Shown: one piece after another, positions 1 through 9,824 of the stretch
Position numbering within the stretch: the first letter of the stretch is position 1
How the letters are laid out: each line of letters opens with the position of its first letter
Translations under genes and position numbers: made by a program
Notes under the pieces: model-generated
Database searches by the model: none
What the model was told of the DNA's origin: nothing
What the model saw: the letters and a program-made list of their open reading frames with translations, nothing else
Origin: CBDCWT01 sp965223305
GTDB lineage: Bacteria > Planctomycetota > Planctomycetia > Pirellulales > Pirellulaceae
Assembly: GCA_965223305.1 (NCBI GenBank)
Contig: CBDCWT010000031.1
Span: 69,944-133,943 of the forward strand
Reading direction: 5' to 3'
Length of the DNA: 64,000 nucleotides

Positions 1-3000
1 CGGTGAGCGTTGCGCTCGGTGGATTGGGACCAGCTGTTGTGAGTACGGTGTCTCCTTCGTCCGCTTGCCCTGGCGCGCCTCCCCAATCGATCCGAACTGT
101 ATGCGTATCGAGCAATCCGGGATCGCTAAACGTGCCGCTGACCGTGACCGAATCTCCCTCGACCACCGTCGACGAACTCAACGAAACCGCCCCCAACGAC
201 GGGGCCACGTTGTTCACCGTCACCTCGAACCCGCTGAGGGCGCTTTCCAGGCCGGGGCCGCGCCCGATGGAAACGACGTTCTCGCCGCGGACCTCGAACA
301 CCGTATAGCTAGGGTCAAAACTCGTAAACTGGTTCTGCGCAGTGTGCCCGTTGATCATCGCTTCCGTGATCCCGATGATTTGCCCCGGGGGAGTCGCAGT
401 GAAACCGGTGTCGCCTTCGATCGTGGCCCCTGTAACTGCGGCGTTCGCCGGCAGGAAGTTGTAGAACGTGGGAAGCGCACCGCTTGATTCGACGACCACA
501 TCTCCCCCATCGTTGATAAACGCGGCGATGTTGTTTTTGAAGGCGTTGAGCGCGGAGACGCCTAGGCCTCCGCCAATGTCAAAGACCGAAGAGACGTACA
601 GCACATCGATGCCACTCAAGAACGAGGTGATCCCACCGCCGGTGGCTAAGTTCAGTGGGCTGTCTTCGCTGACAGCACCGAACGCGCCTTCGCCAGGTTC
701 TCCCCGGTCAATCTCGCGGAGATAGCCGATGTCGTAGTCCGCGCGAGGGATTTCGTCCGACGTGCCGGCTCCACGGAGAAAATCGAGAATAACCGTGTCA
801 TAGCCCGCTTGATGCTCATGAAGTAGGATCGAATGGCCGGTTAAGAAGAGATTGCCGGCTACTGTCGGAGCTGCGACGCCCGCAGTCCCCCCGTCATCAT
901 CTGAGACACCAGTGAGGATTACCTGCAGTACGTCTGTCGGTGTGCCGCTTGGGTCGTCGTCGCGGTATTGATGCTCGACCGAGAATGCGCCGGAACTTGG
1001 CTCCCAGGTTAACAGATCGCCGGCAACATCGGCACGGTCCAGCGCGGCCGTTCCCAATGTGAAGGAATTCGAAGTGCCGTCGCCCCAGTGCACGCCCATC
1101 GTAAACGAATCCATCACTCCAGGATCGACAATCGTACCGCTGAGCGTCGCCACCTGCTGCTCGTTGACCGTAGGCGTCACTACCACCCCCTCGATAGCAG
1201 GAGCGACGTTGACAACCGTCACCGTGGCGCTGTCCGAATCGGTTCCCAGATCGTCGTCCGTCACAGTCACGGCAATGGTGTACTCATCTGACTGCGTGCC
1301 CGAGGAGTTGTCGTCTACGTATTCGTGGGAGGCTGCAAAGCTCCAGCTGCCTCCACCCACGTCGGTCAACGTTGCTCCTATCGGATTAGGACCAACAGTT
1401 GTGATCGTTGTGGTGCCTTCGGCAGGTTGGCCGGGCGCGCCTCCACCCCAGTCGATGATCACCGTGTGAACGTCGGAAGGCCCCGCGTCGAAGAACAGCC
1501 CGCTGATAGTGACCGTACCGCCTTCCTCAACGATGTCAGTGTCCAGCACTAGCGGAGCCATTGCGGGCGCGACGTTCGTTACCGAGAGCGTGGCCTGCGC
1601 TGAGTCTGCGCCGAGCTCCTGATCTGTCACCCTCACATCGATCGTGTGATCATCGGTACTCGTCGCGGAAGGATTGTCGTCGAGATACGTGTGCGATGCG
1701 CTGAAGGTCCAGCTGCCGCCCCCCTGGTTCACCAGCTCGGTCCCCGGCGGGTTAGGACCAGTCGTCGTCATCGTCGTGGCAGTTTCGTTGGCACCCCAGG
1801 TAATCGTAATCGCATGCGTATCCGCTAGATCCGAGTCGAGGAACACGCCGGACACAGTAACGGCCCCGTTCTCGTCGATCACCGAGTCGCTCAAGATCAG
1901 CGGACCGAGCGCGGGCGGGAAGTTCGCGGCGGGTTCGACAACCGTGATCGTAAACTCTTCGATGCTGTTTAAGATCGGATTGCCATTGTCCTCCGCGCGC
2001 AGTCGAACCGTGTGCATTCCTATGTCGGCCGCAGTGGGTGTCCAAGAGAAGACGCCGCTGACTGGCGGATTGCCGGCCGCAGAAACAAAGTTCGACCCGA
2101 TGGGCCTGAGGACGTCCGTCAATGTTATGGTCTGGCCGGCGCCAGTATCGTTGACCACGACATTGACAACCACCTCCTCGTCAATCGGCACCGTGATGTT
2201 GGAGAGCGGTGTGAATTGTGGAGCTTGGTTACCGGAGCCGATCGTAATTGCGATGGTCTCTTGATCGGACAAGCTGGGGACACCGTCGTCGATGACCTGA
2301 AAAGTCAGCCCCACGAAAGTATTGTTGTACTGCGAAGGTGGTGGCGTCCAACTAAAGACTCGCGTGACTGGATCGAAGTTTGCACCTGGAGGAACAAAGA
2401 AGGCGTCGAAAGTCAGGTTGTCGCCGTCCGCGTCGGAACCATTGACAACGAGCGTCACGGTGCCTCCATTGGCGACCGTTTGGTTCCCAATCGCCTCCAA
2501 TACAGGGGGGCGGTTGACACCAACCACTTCGATCTCGACCAGCTCATTATCGATGATCGGCACTGACTCGCCGCTCTCGAACGTCTCGAAGTTGACGAAG
2601 TACTTGCCTTCTTGGCCGGGTTGCGGGGTCCACGAAAAATTGCTGGATGCCGAGCCGCGCGCCGTCGCCTCAACCATCGAAGCACCGGGAGGGAGCAGCT
2701 GCGAGCGAACCGTCACGTCCTCGCCATTCGGGTCGTCTCCGATGATTTCCAGGGAGAGCGGGGTGCCAACAGGTACCCGCTGCGGACCGAGCGGCGTTAG
2801 TAAAGGCGCGTGTGGATTGGGATCGTCCGGATTTAAGGGGTCCTCGACAACGACCATGACGTCTCGCTCCGAGTAGGCACCCTGGCCGTCCGTAACACGA
2901 ACTTTGTAAACCCAACGGCCCTGAGCCAGGCTGGCGGTGTTCGCCGCCGAGATGTTCACGCCGCCTAGCGAGTCGAGATTAATTCCAGTGATCGAGTTGG

Positions 3001-4135
3001 CGGGACCGTAGTGCGGGTCGTCCAGCCCCACAACGAACTCGTAGTTGACCGGCGTGCCATCCGGATCGGTGCTGTTGAGGTATTGAGTGTACGGGTGACC
3101 TTGGGCAACGATGTCGATTGTGGCGGGCAGCAAGGTCGGGCTAGCCGATGCGTTGACGCCATCCCATACAATCGCGGTCTCTAGCTCCCAATAGACCGAC
3201 GCACCTCCAGGATTTCGGATGCCGGCCACGCGCGCGCCGTTCTGCCAGATTGCGTAGTAGGTTCCTGGCGCGAGACCCGCCGCGGCCAGGTCAAATGAGA
3301 ACGTCGAGCGCGCGACGTTGAAAATGGCGCCGCCGAGTTCTGCGCCGGATCCGAACTGGTCGTCGTGACTCTGCAGCAAGAAGTTGCCGATATTGGCACC
3401 GCCCAAACTAGGCCCCTCGTTTAACACGAAGAACGGCGTTTCGAATGCGTGCTGACGCCACAGGCTGAACACTTCCAGCTCGACAACTCCTGCTGCACTG
3501 ACCGTGTGTGTGACCGACCCACCACGAAAGTGGCTGAGGACGAGTTGAGGATCGATGGTACTCAGTATTGCCGGCGCCTCGATCACCCCGGTGGCGTATT
3601 CCAGGTTCCAGTCGCCGCCGAGGTTGCGGGGACCAGAGAGGTCGGTCGAGGCGGCAACGTCGGCGCCCGTCGCCTCTGCGAGTTGGTCCACAAAGCTCTT
3701 TCCTTCACCACCGGCAACATCACATCCCCACAGCAAGATGTCGCCCTCGACAGACAACGCGGATCCGATCGTCGCCAGTTGCGTCGCGTAGGTCGAGATG
3801 TTGGCAGCATTGAGTTCCCGGGTGCCGCCCAGAGAAAGCGCGCCGACGTGCCCGTGAGATATGAGGTGAACCGCCGCGATTGAGTCGCGACCAGCCAGAT
3901 AGGCAGCGATTTGATCGATGCCGTCCCGTTCACCGTCCAGCTGGACGACTTCGTCGACAGCGGCTGACAGCTCTGCGGAAAGGCCGTCCCACAGCGAGGG
4001 GTCGACGAACGCGATCTGACTGCCCGCCAAGACCAGCCTTCGTTCTAGAGATTCAAATCGACCGCGCGCCCTTCTGGATCGCTTAGGTCTCCGACTGCGC
4101 AGCCTGGGCACCAGCGGTGGGGTGTTGACACTCAC
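1..4135 (-). CDS. Giant DUF4347 / Ig-like repeat surface protein (3' partial)
   Basis: This minus-strand reading frame stays open from a GTG at 4135 to the left edge, at least 1378 codons; a TAG lies just upstream in frame, so the start is well fixed. The N-terminus carries the motif FESLERRLVLAG, the planctomycete LEPR-type sequence found on exported giant proteins. A DUF4347 domain follows (roughly residues 45-195, with HLISHGHVGALSLG and LLWGCDVAGGEG). After it come many Ig/PKD/cadherin-like modules with repeated phrases such as FSWTP, VDWGGG-type turns and SWTFAASHTYLDDNPS. Family knowledge suggests a very large secreted or cell-surface adhesin-like protein. The C-terminus lies outside the window, so total length and any anchor or dockerin are unknown. 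Plus-strand frames across this stretch are shadows. Confidence 0.9.
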   Translation of the reverse strand, partial: MSVNTPPLVPRLRSRRPKRSRRARGRFESLERRLVLAGSQIAFVDPSLWDGLSAELSAAVDEVVQLDGERDGIDQIAAYLAGRDSIAAVHLISHGHVGALSLGGTRELNAANISTYATQLATIGSALSVEGDILLWGCDVAGGEGKSFVDQLAEATGADVAASTDLSGPRNLGGDWNLEYATGVIEAPAILSTIDPQLVLSHFRGGSVTHTVSAAGVVELEVFSLWRQHAFETPFFVLNEGPSLGGANIGNFLLQSHDDQFGSGAELGGAIFNVARSTFSFDLAAAGLAPGTYYAIWQNGARVAGIRNPGGASVYWELETAIVWDGVNASASPTLLPATIDIVAQGHPYTQYLNSTDPDGTPVNYEFVVGLDDPHYGPANSITGINLDSLGGVNISAANTASLAQGRWVYKVRVTDGQGAYSERDVMVVVEDPLNPDDPNPHAPLLTPLGPQRVPVGTPLSLEIIGDDPNGEDVTVRSQLLPPGASMVEATARGSASSNFSWTPQPGQEGKYFVNFETFESGESVPIIDNELVEIEVVGVNRPPVLEAIGNQTVANGGTVTLVVNGSDADGDNLTFDAFFVPPGANFDPVTRVFSWTPPPSQYNNTFVGLTFQVIDDGVPSLSDQETIAITIGSGNQAPQFTPLSNITVPIDEEVVVNVVVNDTGAGQTITLTDVLRPIGSNFVSAAGNPPVSGVFSWTPTAADIGMHTVRLRAEDNGNPILNSIEEFTITVVEPAANFPPALGPLILSDSVIDENGAVTVSGVFLDSDLADTHAITITWGANETATTMTTTGPNPPGTELVNQGGGSWTFSASHTYLDDNPSATSTDDHTIDVRVTDQELGADSAQATLSVTNVAPAMAPLVLDTDIVEEGGTVTISGLFFDAGPSDVHTVIIDWGGGAPGQPAEGTTTITTVGPNPIGATLTDVGGGSWSFAASHEYVDDNSSGTQSDEYTIAVTVTDDDLGTDSDSATVTVVNVAPAIEGVVVTPTVNEQQVATLSGTIVDPGVMDSFTMGVHWGDGTSNSFTLGTAALDRADVAGDLLTWEPSSGAFSVEHQYRDDDPSGTPTDVLQVILTGVSDDDGGTAGVAAPTVAGNLFLTGHSILLHEHQAGYDTVILDFLRGAGTSDEIPRADYDIGYLREIDRGEPGEGAFGAVSEDSPLNLATGGGITSFLSGIDVLYVSSVFDIGGGLGVSALNAFKNNIAAFINDGGDVVVESSGALPTFYNFLPANAAVTGATIEGDTGFTATPPGQIIGITEAMINGHTAQNQFTSFDPSYTVFEVRGENVVSIGRGPGLESALSGFEVTVNNVAPSLGAVSLSSSTVVEGDSVTVSGTFSDPGLLDTHTVRIDWGGAPGQADEGDTVLTTAGPNPPSATLT

Positions 4136-4547
4136 GCGCGAGCCTCTGCTCTACTTGTTGCCTCAACTCGAGCGCTGCGCTGCCTGCAGCGCAGCGTGCG
4201 AATCCACGCCGGGGGCGCGTCACGGTGCGTCAATCAGAGCTGCATAGCGAGGCGAAATGAAAGGCCTCAAAGAAGTCGGATTGCCCCAAAATTAAAAGCG
4301 CGACCCGACAATAGAAGGCGCAATCGCCGCCTCTTCTTTACAAATGGCGTGTCTGTTCCTTCAAATTTCGCCTGTCATCGTACACCTCTGGTGGTGTCCG
4401 AGCAAGCCATTTGATCGGAGAGTTGGCAAAAGTTGAGGTGATTGCGCCCGATTATTCGCAAGATCGATGAGTGAAGCGACCTCTCCGCAGACCAGCGCTA
4501 GCACTGCTGACACTTAGTAGCCTGATCTTTTCAACGCACCCGCAACA
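4136..4547. other. Intergenic stretch without recognised gene
   Basis: Upstream region of the giant surface protein. No frame shows a recognisable protein, and no RNA gene was seen. The right end abuts a MITE-like element. Confidence 0.5.
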
Positions 4548-4729
4548 CTAGCCCGGATTATTCATGAAGATCGTGGCGAGAGGTTGTAAGTACGTTCGTG
4601 GCAAGGAAGGCGAGCAATTCTTCCGCAGGCGTATTGAAGCAATACGTCGAGGGAGAATTGTGAAGCATGACGAAGCCACGGATGGACTTACGACCTCGCA
4701 GCAGATCGCTCATGAATAATTCGGGCTAG
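4548..4729 (-). mobile_element. MITE-like fold-back element, copy 1
   Basis: A 174-bp element (4552-4725) is bounded by terminal inverted repeats beginning CCCGGATTATTCATGA and ending TCATGAATAATTCGGG, flanked on both sides by CTAG. The whole sequence is an imperfect palindrome with its centre near CGTATTG-AAG-CAATACG. It lies in the opposite orientation to the copies at 42219 and 53561 and encodes no protein. It may be mobilised in trans by an unseen transposase. Confidence 0.8.
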
Positions 4730-4862
4730 AGGGATGTGGATGTTCGATCAGCGACCTGGGTCGTTGTTTTTGCCGGCCGCGCCAAACTTCTTTCGGAGTT
4801 TTCTCGAAGTTGAAGAACGTCAGCACTTCGCTCTTTCAACACGGCTCTTTTCAAACACGCTA

Positions 4863-5252
4863 CTAGGGTAGCCGCAGCCGGTGCTCGATGTGAATTCGAT
4901 GCCCAGGCCAGTAGACGGGCGGAGCGTAGAACGGAGTTTGATAGTAGGGATAACCGTAACTGGGATAACCGTAACTGGGATAATGGGGCGAATAGTAACC
5001 GGGAAAGAAATAGGTTCCCCCGGGCACGATCACGCGGTGCCGGCGCTCGATGCTGGGAGTCCACCAGTTGCGGCCCGTCGTAGGTCCACCCCAGGGACGT
5101 CGAGCCGCCTGCCGCTGTTGTTCAGCCGCTCGGCGACGGTTGGCGAAATGGTCGTTCGTGCCGGCTGCAACAGCTGGCGAAGAACAAAGTTCCAACCCAA
5201 CTGCCGAAACGACGAGCACCCCAACAGACCAAATCAGAATACGTTTTCTCAT
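4863..5252 (-). CDS. Small secreted Tyr/Pro-rich protein
   Basis: This 129-residue protein has a clear Sec signal (MRKRILIWSVGVLVVSAVGL, cleavage near AVAA). An Arg/Gln-rich stretch (FANRRRAAEQQRQAARR) follows, then a Tyr/Pro/Gly-rich tail with the tandem unit YPSYGYPSYGYP and several aromatic PVYWPGH-type motifs. No enzymatic motif is visible. Low-complexity Tyr/Pro proteins of this kind are common among exported planctomycete proteins and are possibly envelope-associated. Function unknown; the gene call rests on the signal peptide and frame integrity. Confidence 0.7.
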   Translation of the reverse strand: MRKRILIWSVGVLVVSAVGLELCSSPAVAAGTNDHFANRRRAAEQQRQAARRPWGGPTTGRNWWTPSIERRHRVIVPGGTYFFPGYYSPHYPSYGYPSYGYPYYQTPFYAPPVYWPGHRIHIEHRLRLP

Positions 5253-5831
5253 GGCAACAACTCCCTTTGACGCTCAGAACCAACCCCCAGCGGGGCCCTG
5301 CCAGTATTGCAGGTTTGAGCTAAACCGTCGAGCAATCGGACTGCTGGGGTACGCCGCCCCAACACTAGGGCAGATCTATAAGCAACTGGCGCACCAGGGA
5401 AGCTACGGCCAATCGCAAACCTAGCCTGATAAACAACTTGGTGCTTGGAACGTCGCCGGCGGCCGGGGCTTGGTAGCGCCGCTATTTCGATGTCACAGTG
5501 TCGATTTGAGGGCGCCGTTCTTAGCTACTTGTTAGAGAACACCCAGACATTTTCTTCGACCTCGCCCAGCCCGGGGTTTGAGGTTGCGCTTTTCACTGTT
5601 TGGCGGGTGCCAACCGGCGAAGTTGCCGCGTTTTTCGTAACCCGAAGCGTCAGCGAGGGGGAGTTGGTGTACCAACGCAAATAATTCCCTCGCTTACACT
5701 TCGGGTTCCGATTGAGACAAAATGCGCAATATCAACACTGATGCTTCGCGCTTCCGATTGAGGTAAAGGCGCGACTTCAAAAGCCCAGAGCAGCGTTCTT
5801 CGGGGCTCGCAGCTTCGGAGTCACCCAACCG
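5253..5831. other. Intergenic stretch, repeat-bearing
   Basis: No credible gene. The right half holds one copy of the GAAGCG hairpin repeat (5639-5716) and repeat-like flanks with GCGCGACTTCAAAA. Confidence 0.5.
5639..5716. repeat. GAAGCG hairpin repeat, copy 1
   Basis: Inverted repeat: the left arm CCCGAAGCGTCAGCGAGGG pairs with a right arm reading CCCTCGCTTACACTTCGGG, separated by about 35 bases containing GAGTTGGTGTACCAACGC. Near-identical copies occur at 23322, 25970 and 63587. Confidence 0.8.
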
Positions 5832-7460
5832 ATGAGTTGCCGACTTTTCTCTTGTTTCCCGCCGTCCGATAATCAACAGCAAGCGACGGTTGTCTTGGGG
5901 GGGCCGTCGACGCTTGAGAGGTGCGCGGTGTTAGTGCGACGTGGTTTGCTGCCAGCCCATCTACTGCTGCTCGTTGTTCTGTGTCAACGATGCTGTGCGC
6001 AAGACACAGTGTATCTGCCTCGAGTTCGTGTGCAGCAGGAAACTCAGCTCGACTGGACATTTCCTGTCTTGCGCTACGATCCCGAGGTGCCTCCGGCGGA
6101 TCTTCTACCGGAGTACGACTGGCGAAGGCAGACCTATGAGTTTTTTGGACCTCGACGAAGGACGGCCGAGCCGCTTCCGCTGCTGATCTTCATTTCGCCA
6201 CAGAATTCCTCGGTCGGCTGGAAGTACTGGCGCCCTGTATGCCAGCGCCACGGGATCGCTTTTGCTGAAGTGCAAGACGCAGGAAATGCTGAATCAACTG
6301 CGAAGCGCGTTCGCGCCACGATCGAAGTTCTTGGAGACTTGCGTCGCCGGCAGAACATTGATGTCGATCGAACCTATCTGAGCGGATGGTCAGGGGGTGC
6401 CGGTATTGCCACGTTGATCGCATGCCATCTTCCGGAGTATTTCGGAGGCGTCGTATGCATAGGAAACGTCGCTATGTTTCCGCCGCAGCCCTGGCTGGTG
6501 GATAGAGTACGTCGACGGATTAGCATTGCCACGTTATGCGGTGACGCAGAGGCCGCCGTTGCGCTTCCAGCCCGGCTTCTGCGGCAACACGAGTTTGAGG
6601 CGGCGTCGATCAGGAGCAGTACTCAGATCGTTCCGGGGATGGGGCACGAGATTCCTCCGCCCCGCTTCTTGGAGTCTGCTCTCTTGTGGATGGAACAAGA
6701 CTTGCCTCGCCGTCGGCAGCTTGCCAAGGAATATCCGGCATCACGGATCGCTGACGCGCCTTCGCGCTCCGAGCACGCAGCGAGAGTTTTCCGAGACGCC
6801 GAAGTACATTTGAAGCGAGGGGAGGGTGCTGTGGTCGCGTTGCGTCAGCTCGGCGGGATTGTTCAAAGATGGCCTGGCCTCCCGATCACAAGTGAAGCAG
6901 AACAGCTTCTAGATAGCTACGAATCGCGCGAGGCACGTCCCTGGGAAACGCTTTGGAAGGAAGAAGCAGCCAGGCTTCGTGTGGCTCGCGCCGAAGGGTT
7001 CGAGCGCCTCGCCTTGTCGAAGGGCAGTCGCATGCGAGGGTCGAAACGCTCTCAATATGCCCGCCAGGCGTTGAAGCTGTGGGCGGACGTCACTGACGGC
7101 GATGCGTCAATGCTGGGCGACGTAGACAGGCTCGCTGCTCTACGTCGGATCACAGAGAACGACGTGCCTACCGAAGCGGCACGCTTGATACCGCTGACTC
7201 AAATCCGTTTTCAACTTGTTGGAAAGCAGACCAGGTGGGCAGCGTTTATCGCTTTCCAGGAAACCTTGAGACGCTACGGATATGAAGTGTTGGTTGACGA
7301 TGAAGTCATCGAGGCGAAATCGCGCTGGATTGAGGTTGACGTTGACTTTGATCTAAAGTCTGTGTCATTCGGCCAGTTGGTCGACGCAGTCATCCGTCCG
7401 ATGGGCGTACGGCACCGGCGAAAACAAAACCAGATTATATTAGAAATGGACGTTCTTTGA
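5832..7460 (+). CDS. Secreted alpha/beta-hydrolase-like protein
   Basis: The open frame encodes 542 residues. A better start may be the GTG at 5928, which has GAGAGG 7 bases upstream and directly precedes a signal peptide (RRGLLPAHLLLLVVLCQ). The middle carries an alpha/beta-hydrolase core: strand LPLLIFISP, nucleophile elbow GWSGGAG (Ser in GxSxG-like context) and a likely catalytic His in PGMGHE. This resembles planctomycete esterase/PHB-depolymerase-like proteins. The C-terminal 250 residues are helical with no known domain. Its stop overlaps the frame of the following FAD oxidoreductase, suggesting co-transcription. Substrate unknown. Confidence 0.75.
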   Translation: MSCRLFSCFPPSDNQQQATVVLGGPSTLERCAVLVRRGLLPAHLLLLVVLCQRCCAQDTVYLPRVRVQQETQLDWTFPVLRYDPEVPPADLLPEYDWRRQTYEFFGPRRRTAEPLPLLIFISPQNSSVGWKYWRPVCQRHGIAFAEVQDAGNAESTAKRVRATIEVLGDLRRRQNIDVDRTYLSGWSGGAGIATLIACHLPEYFGGVVCIGNVAMFPPQPWLVDRVRRRISIATLCGDAEAAVALPARLLRQHEFEAASIRSSTQIVPGMGHEIPPPRFLESALLWMEQDLPRRRQLAKEYPASRIADAPSRSEHAARVFRDAEVHLKRGEGAVVALRQLGGIVQRWPGLPITSEAEQLLDSYESREARPWETLWKEEAARLRVARAEGFERLALSKGSRMRGSKRSQYARQALKLWADVTDGDASMLGDVDRLAALRRITENDVPTEAARLIPLTQIRFQLVGKQTRWAAFIAFQETLRRYGYEVLVDDEVIEAKSRWIEVDVDFDLKSVSFGQLVDAVIRPMGVRHRRKQNQIILEMDVL

Positions 7461-7492
7461 GGCGACCCGCACGTTTGGAGTGGAGACAAAGG

Positions 7493-9694
7493 ATGTGGAC
7501 GGCCGTCCTCCAGCTGAGCTTGGCTGCGCTCGGAATGTCACAGAACGTCCGGGCCGTGGAAGAAGTAAGCACGGATCTGCTTGTCGTCGGCGCCACCGAG
7601 TCGGGTTGGGCGGCGGCGATTCAGGCGGCGCGGAACGGTGTTAACTCGATCACGGTTGTGCACGACGGCGACTGGTTCGGCGGTCAGTTCACGGAGCAGG
7701 GTCTGGCCTGTGTTGACGAGAACAAAGGTGTCGGCAAAGTGGGCTGGGGTGTGCCATGGCATCCGATGAAACGGTCCTTTCATCGGTCCGGGCTCTTTAA
7801 GGAGTTGATGGATCGGATCGAGGCGCAGAACAGTGCGCGATACGGCTCGCCAATGCCAGGGAAACCCTACCACGGTCCCTCGACGTTTCGTCCAGCTGAA
7901 GCGGAAGCAGTCTTTCGAGAGATGATTCAGCCGTATATCGAGTCAGGTCAAATAAGAGTGATCTGGCGTCGGTATCCCGTTCGGGCTGATGTAGTCGAAG
8001 CCAGATTGGCGGGCGTCTGGTTTGCGCCGCTCACAAGCGGTCAGCCCGACTTGCACGTCAGCGCGCCGCTCACGATCGATGCCTCGGACTGGGGTGAGGT
8101 GATACAGGTCTCCGGCGCGGCGTTCGAATGTGGGCCGGATCCCCGGTCCAGATACGACGAACCGAGCGCACCCACCGATTTGAGCGACAACCCGCCAAAC
8201 GAAATGAACCCGATTACGTGGGCCATGATCGTCGTGGAATCGGAGATTGAAACGCCGATCGCGAAACCGCATGGATTTGACGATCGCAACTACCCGCGGG
8301 CGTCGCATCTCAGCTTGGACGTGTTTCGGGAATTGAAATGGGACCATCCGAATCCAGGCTTGGGGAGTATCCGCCATTGGCCAACGGCTGAGGAAGCGCC
8401 CAAACGCCAGTTGACCGTCTTTACAGTGAGGCGGCTGGTCGACGGTTTTACGAGCGAAGACGGAAAGACATCGATTCTGTTGAACTACATGAATGGTCAG
8501 GATTATCCGCTCGAGCGCCTCCCTCGGCGGGTTGTCGAGGCACTCGAAGCAACGGAACCCGGTGCTTCGACGAAGAACATCGTGGCCATGAACCGCGGAC
8601 AGCGGCAGATCATCTTCGACGACGCCAAGCGGCATGCGTTGGGCGTGCTTTACCACCTGCAGAACTTCGTTCACGAGCGGGCGGAGGATAAGACGAACAG
8701 CTTTCGCGGCTATCGACTTAGCAAAGAGTTCCAGACGCCGGACGATTTGCCTCCCAAGCCGTACCTGCGCGAGTCCTTGCGTCTGAAAGCCATGTACATG
8801 ATGCGCGAACAAGACGGGCGCAATCGGGATGGCCGGACCAAAGACGCGGCGCGGGAACGCTTTGCCCACGTGATGTATCCAGACGGAGTGTTCGCTTGGC
8901 AGTTCCACTACGACTTTCACCGCACGGGACGCACCTATCTCCAAGAAGAGAGTACAAGCGGACCGTGGATTGACTACCACAAGCCAAATCGGCACACCAA
9001 GTTTGTCAGCGATCGGAGTGTCTTTCCGCTGCGAAGTTTGATCCCGGAAACCATGGACGGATTGATCGGAGCTCAGGGTAATGTCGGCTTCAGTAGCATC
9101 GTTAGTGCCGCCATCAGGCTGCACGATCAGCGAATTCACATAGGTCAGGCAGCTGGGGCCACGGCCGCGGTGGCGCTACGCGAACAGCTTCAGCCCCGGG
9201 CGATCCCTCTACATCGTGACCACCTGGAAGCGGTTCGCCATGCGCTCTGTGGCGGCGTGGAAGATGCCGTGGCGCTCTTACTCTGGCCGTGGCGGGACCT
9301 TGACCCATCGCACCCGGCCTTCGTCGCTGTGAATCGCCTGGCGGCACTAGGCGCACTGCCTATCGATCCTCGCGAAGTTGACTTCCGTCCGGACGCCATT
9401 GCCAGCAGAGAATGGCGCGATCGTGTGATGAAGAGTAGTTGTCTCGCGAGCGTCCACGACCAGCGGTTGGCCTCGGAGCCGGCCGCGTCGAATATGACTC
9501 GGGGCGAGTTGTGCCAGCTCGTATGGGAACAGCTTGAGCAACGAGGATTCGGCCAGTTCGAGTTTCACCACATGACGCCGCATGACGCAGATGATGACGG
9601 CATCGCAAATGGTGATGATCCGCTGCCTTTTACTCCAGTGGATCCGATTGTCTTTCGGATTGATGGGGAAACGTCCCGTACGAGTGATCCCTAA
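7493..9694 (+). CDS. FAD-dependent oxidoreductase, exported
   Basis: The frame opens from a TTG at 7457, but the ATG at 7493 has GGAG at 7-base spacing and begins a signal peptide (MWTAVLQLSLAALGMSQNV), so I place the start there (733 residues). After the signal comes an FAD-binding Rossmann segment, DLLVVGATESGWAAAIQAAR, followed by GDWFGGQFTEQG, the pattern of the FAD_oxidored family common in planctomycetes. The C-terminus carries a calcium-binding-like DADDDGIANGDDP segment of the thrombospondin type 3 kind. It directly follows the hydrolase gene and probably shares its transcript. Reaction and substrate cannot be told; members are often linked to polysaccharide or sugar oxidation. Confidence 0.8.
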   Translation: MWTAVLQLSLAALGMSQNVRAVEEVSTDLLVVGATESGWAAAIQAARNGVNSITVVHDGDWFGGQFTEQGLACVDENKGVGKVGWGVPWHPMKRSFHRSGLFKELMDRIEAQNSARYGSPMPGKPYHGPSTFRPAEAEAVFREMIQPYIESGQIRVIWRRYPVRADVVEARLAGVWFAPLTSGQPDLHVSAPLTIDASDWGEVIQVSGAAFECGPDPRSRYDEPSAPTDLSDNPPNEMNPITWAMIVVESEIETPIAKPHGFDDRNYPRASHLSLDVFRELKWDHPNPGLGSIRHWPTAEEAPKRQLTVFTVRRLVDGFTSEDGKTSILLNYMNGQDYPLERLPRRVVEALEATEPGASTKNIVAMNRGQRQIIFDDAKRHALGVLYHLQNFVHERAEDKTNSFRGYRLSKEFQTPDDLPPKPYLRESLRLKAMYMMREQDGRNRDGRTKDAARERFAHVMYPDGVFAWQFHYDFHRTGRTYLQEESTSGPWIDYHKPNRHTKFVSDRSVFPLRSLIPETMDGLIGAQGNVGFSSIVSAAIRLHDQRIHIGQAAGATAAVALREQLQPRAIPLHRDHLEAVRHALCGGVEDAVALLLWPWRDLDPSHPAFVAVNRLAALGALPIDPREVDFRPDAIASREWRDRVMKSSCLASVHDQRLASEPAASNMTRGELCQLVWEQLEQRGFGQFEFHHMTPHDADDDGIANGDDPLPFTPVDPIVFRIDGETSRTSDP

Positions 9695-9824
9695 CTGTCA
9701 TGGCGCCGAGCGTTGCCAAGCTGAGAGCAAAGTTCTTCACGGCCTTCAAATCGGCGGCATGAGCTACTGATTTGGCATCCCTGCGACGCGGCAGGCACGT
9801 CGAGAAAGTCAGCAGGCTGCTAGC

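Noticed and set aside
3..2876. Plus-strand ORFs across 1-4 kb
   Set aside because: They overlap the long minus-strand DUF4347/Ig-like frame and have no family resemblance.
4881..5424. Plus-strand ORFs
   Set aside because: Opposite the small secreted Tyr-rich protein; composition reflects its complement.
7943..9139. Minus-strand ORF of 398 codons
   Set aside because: A shadow of the FAD oxidoreductase; no motifs.
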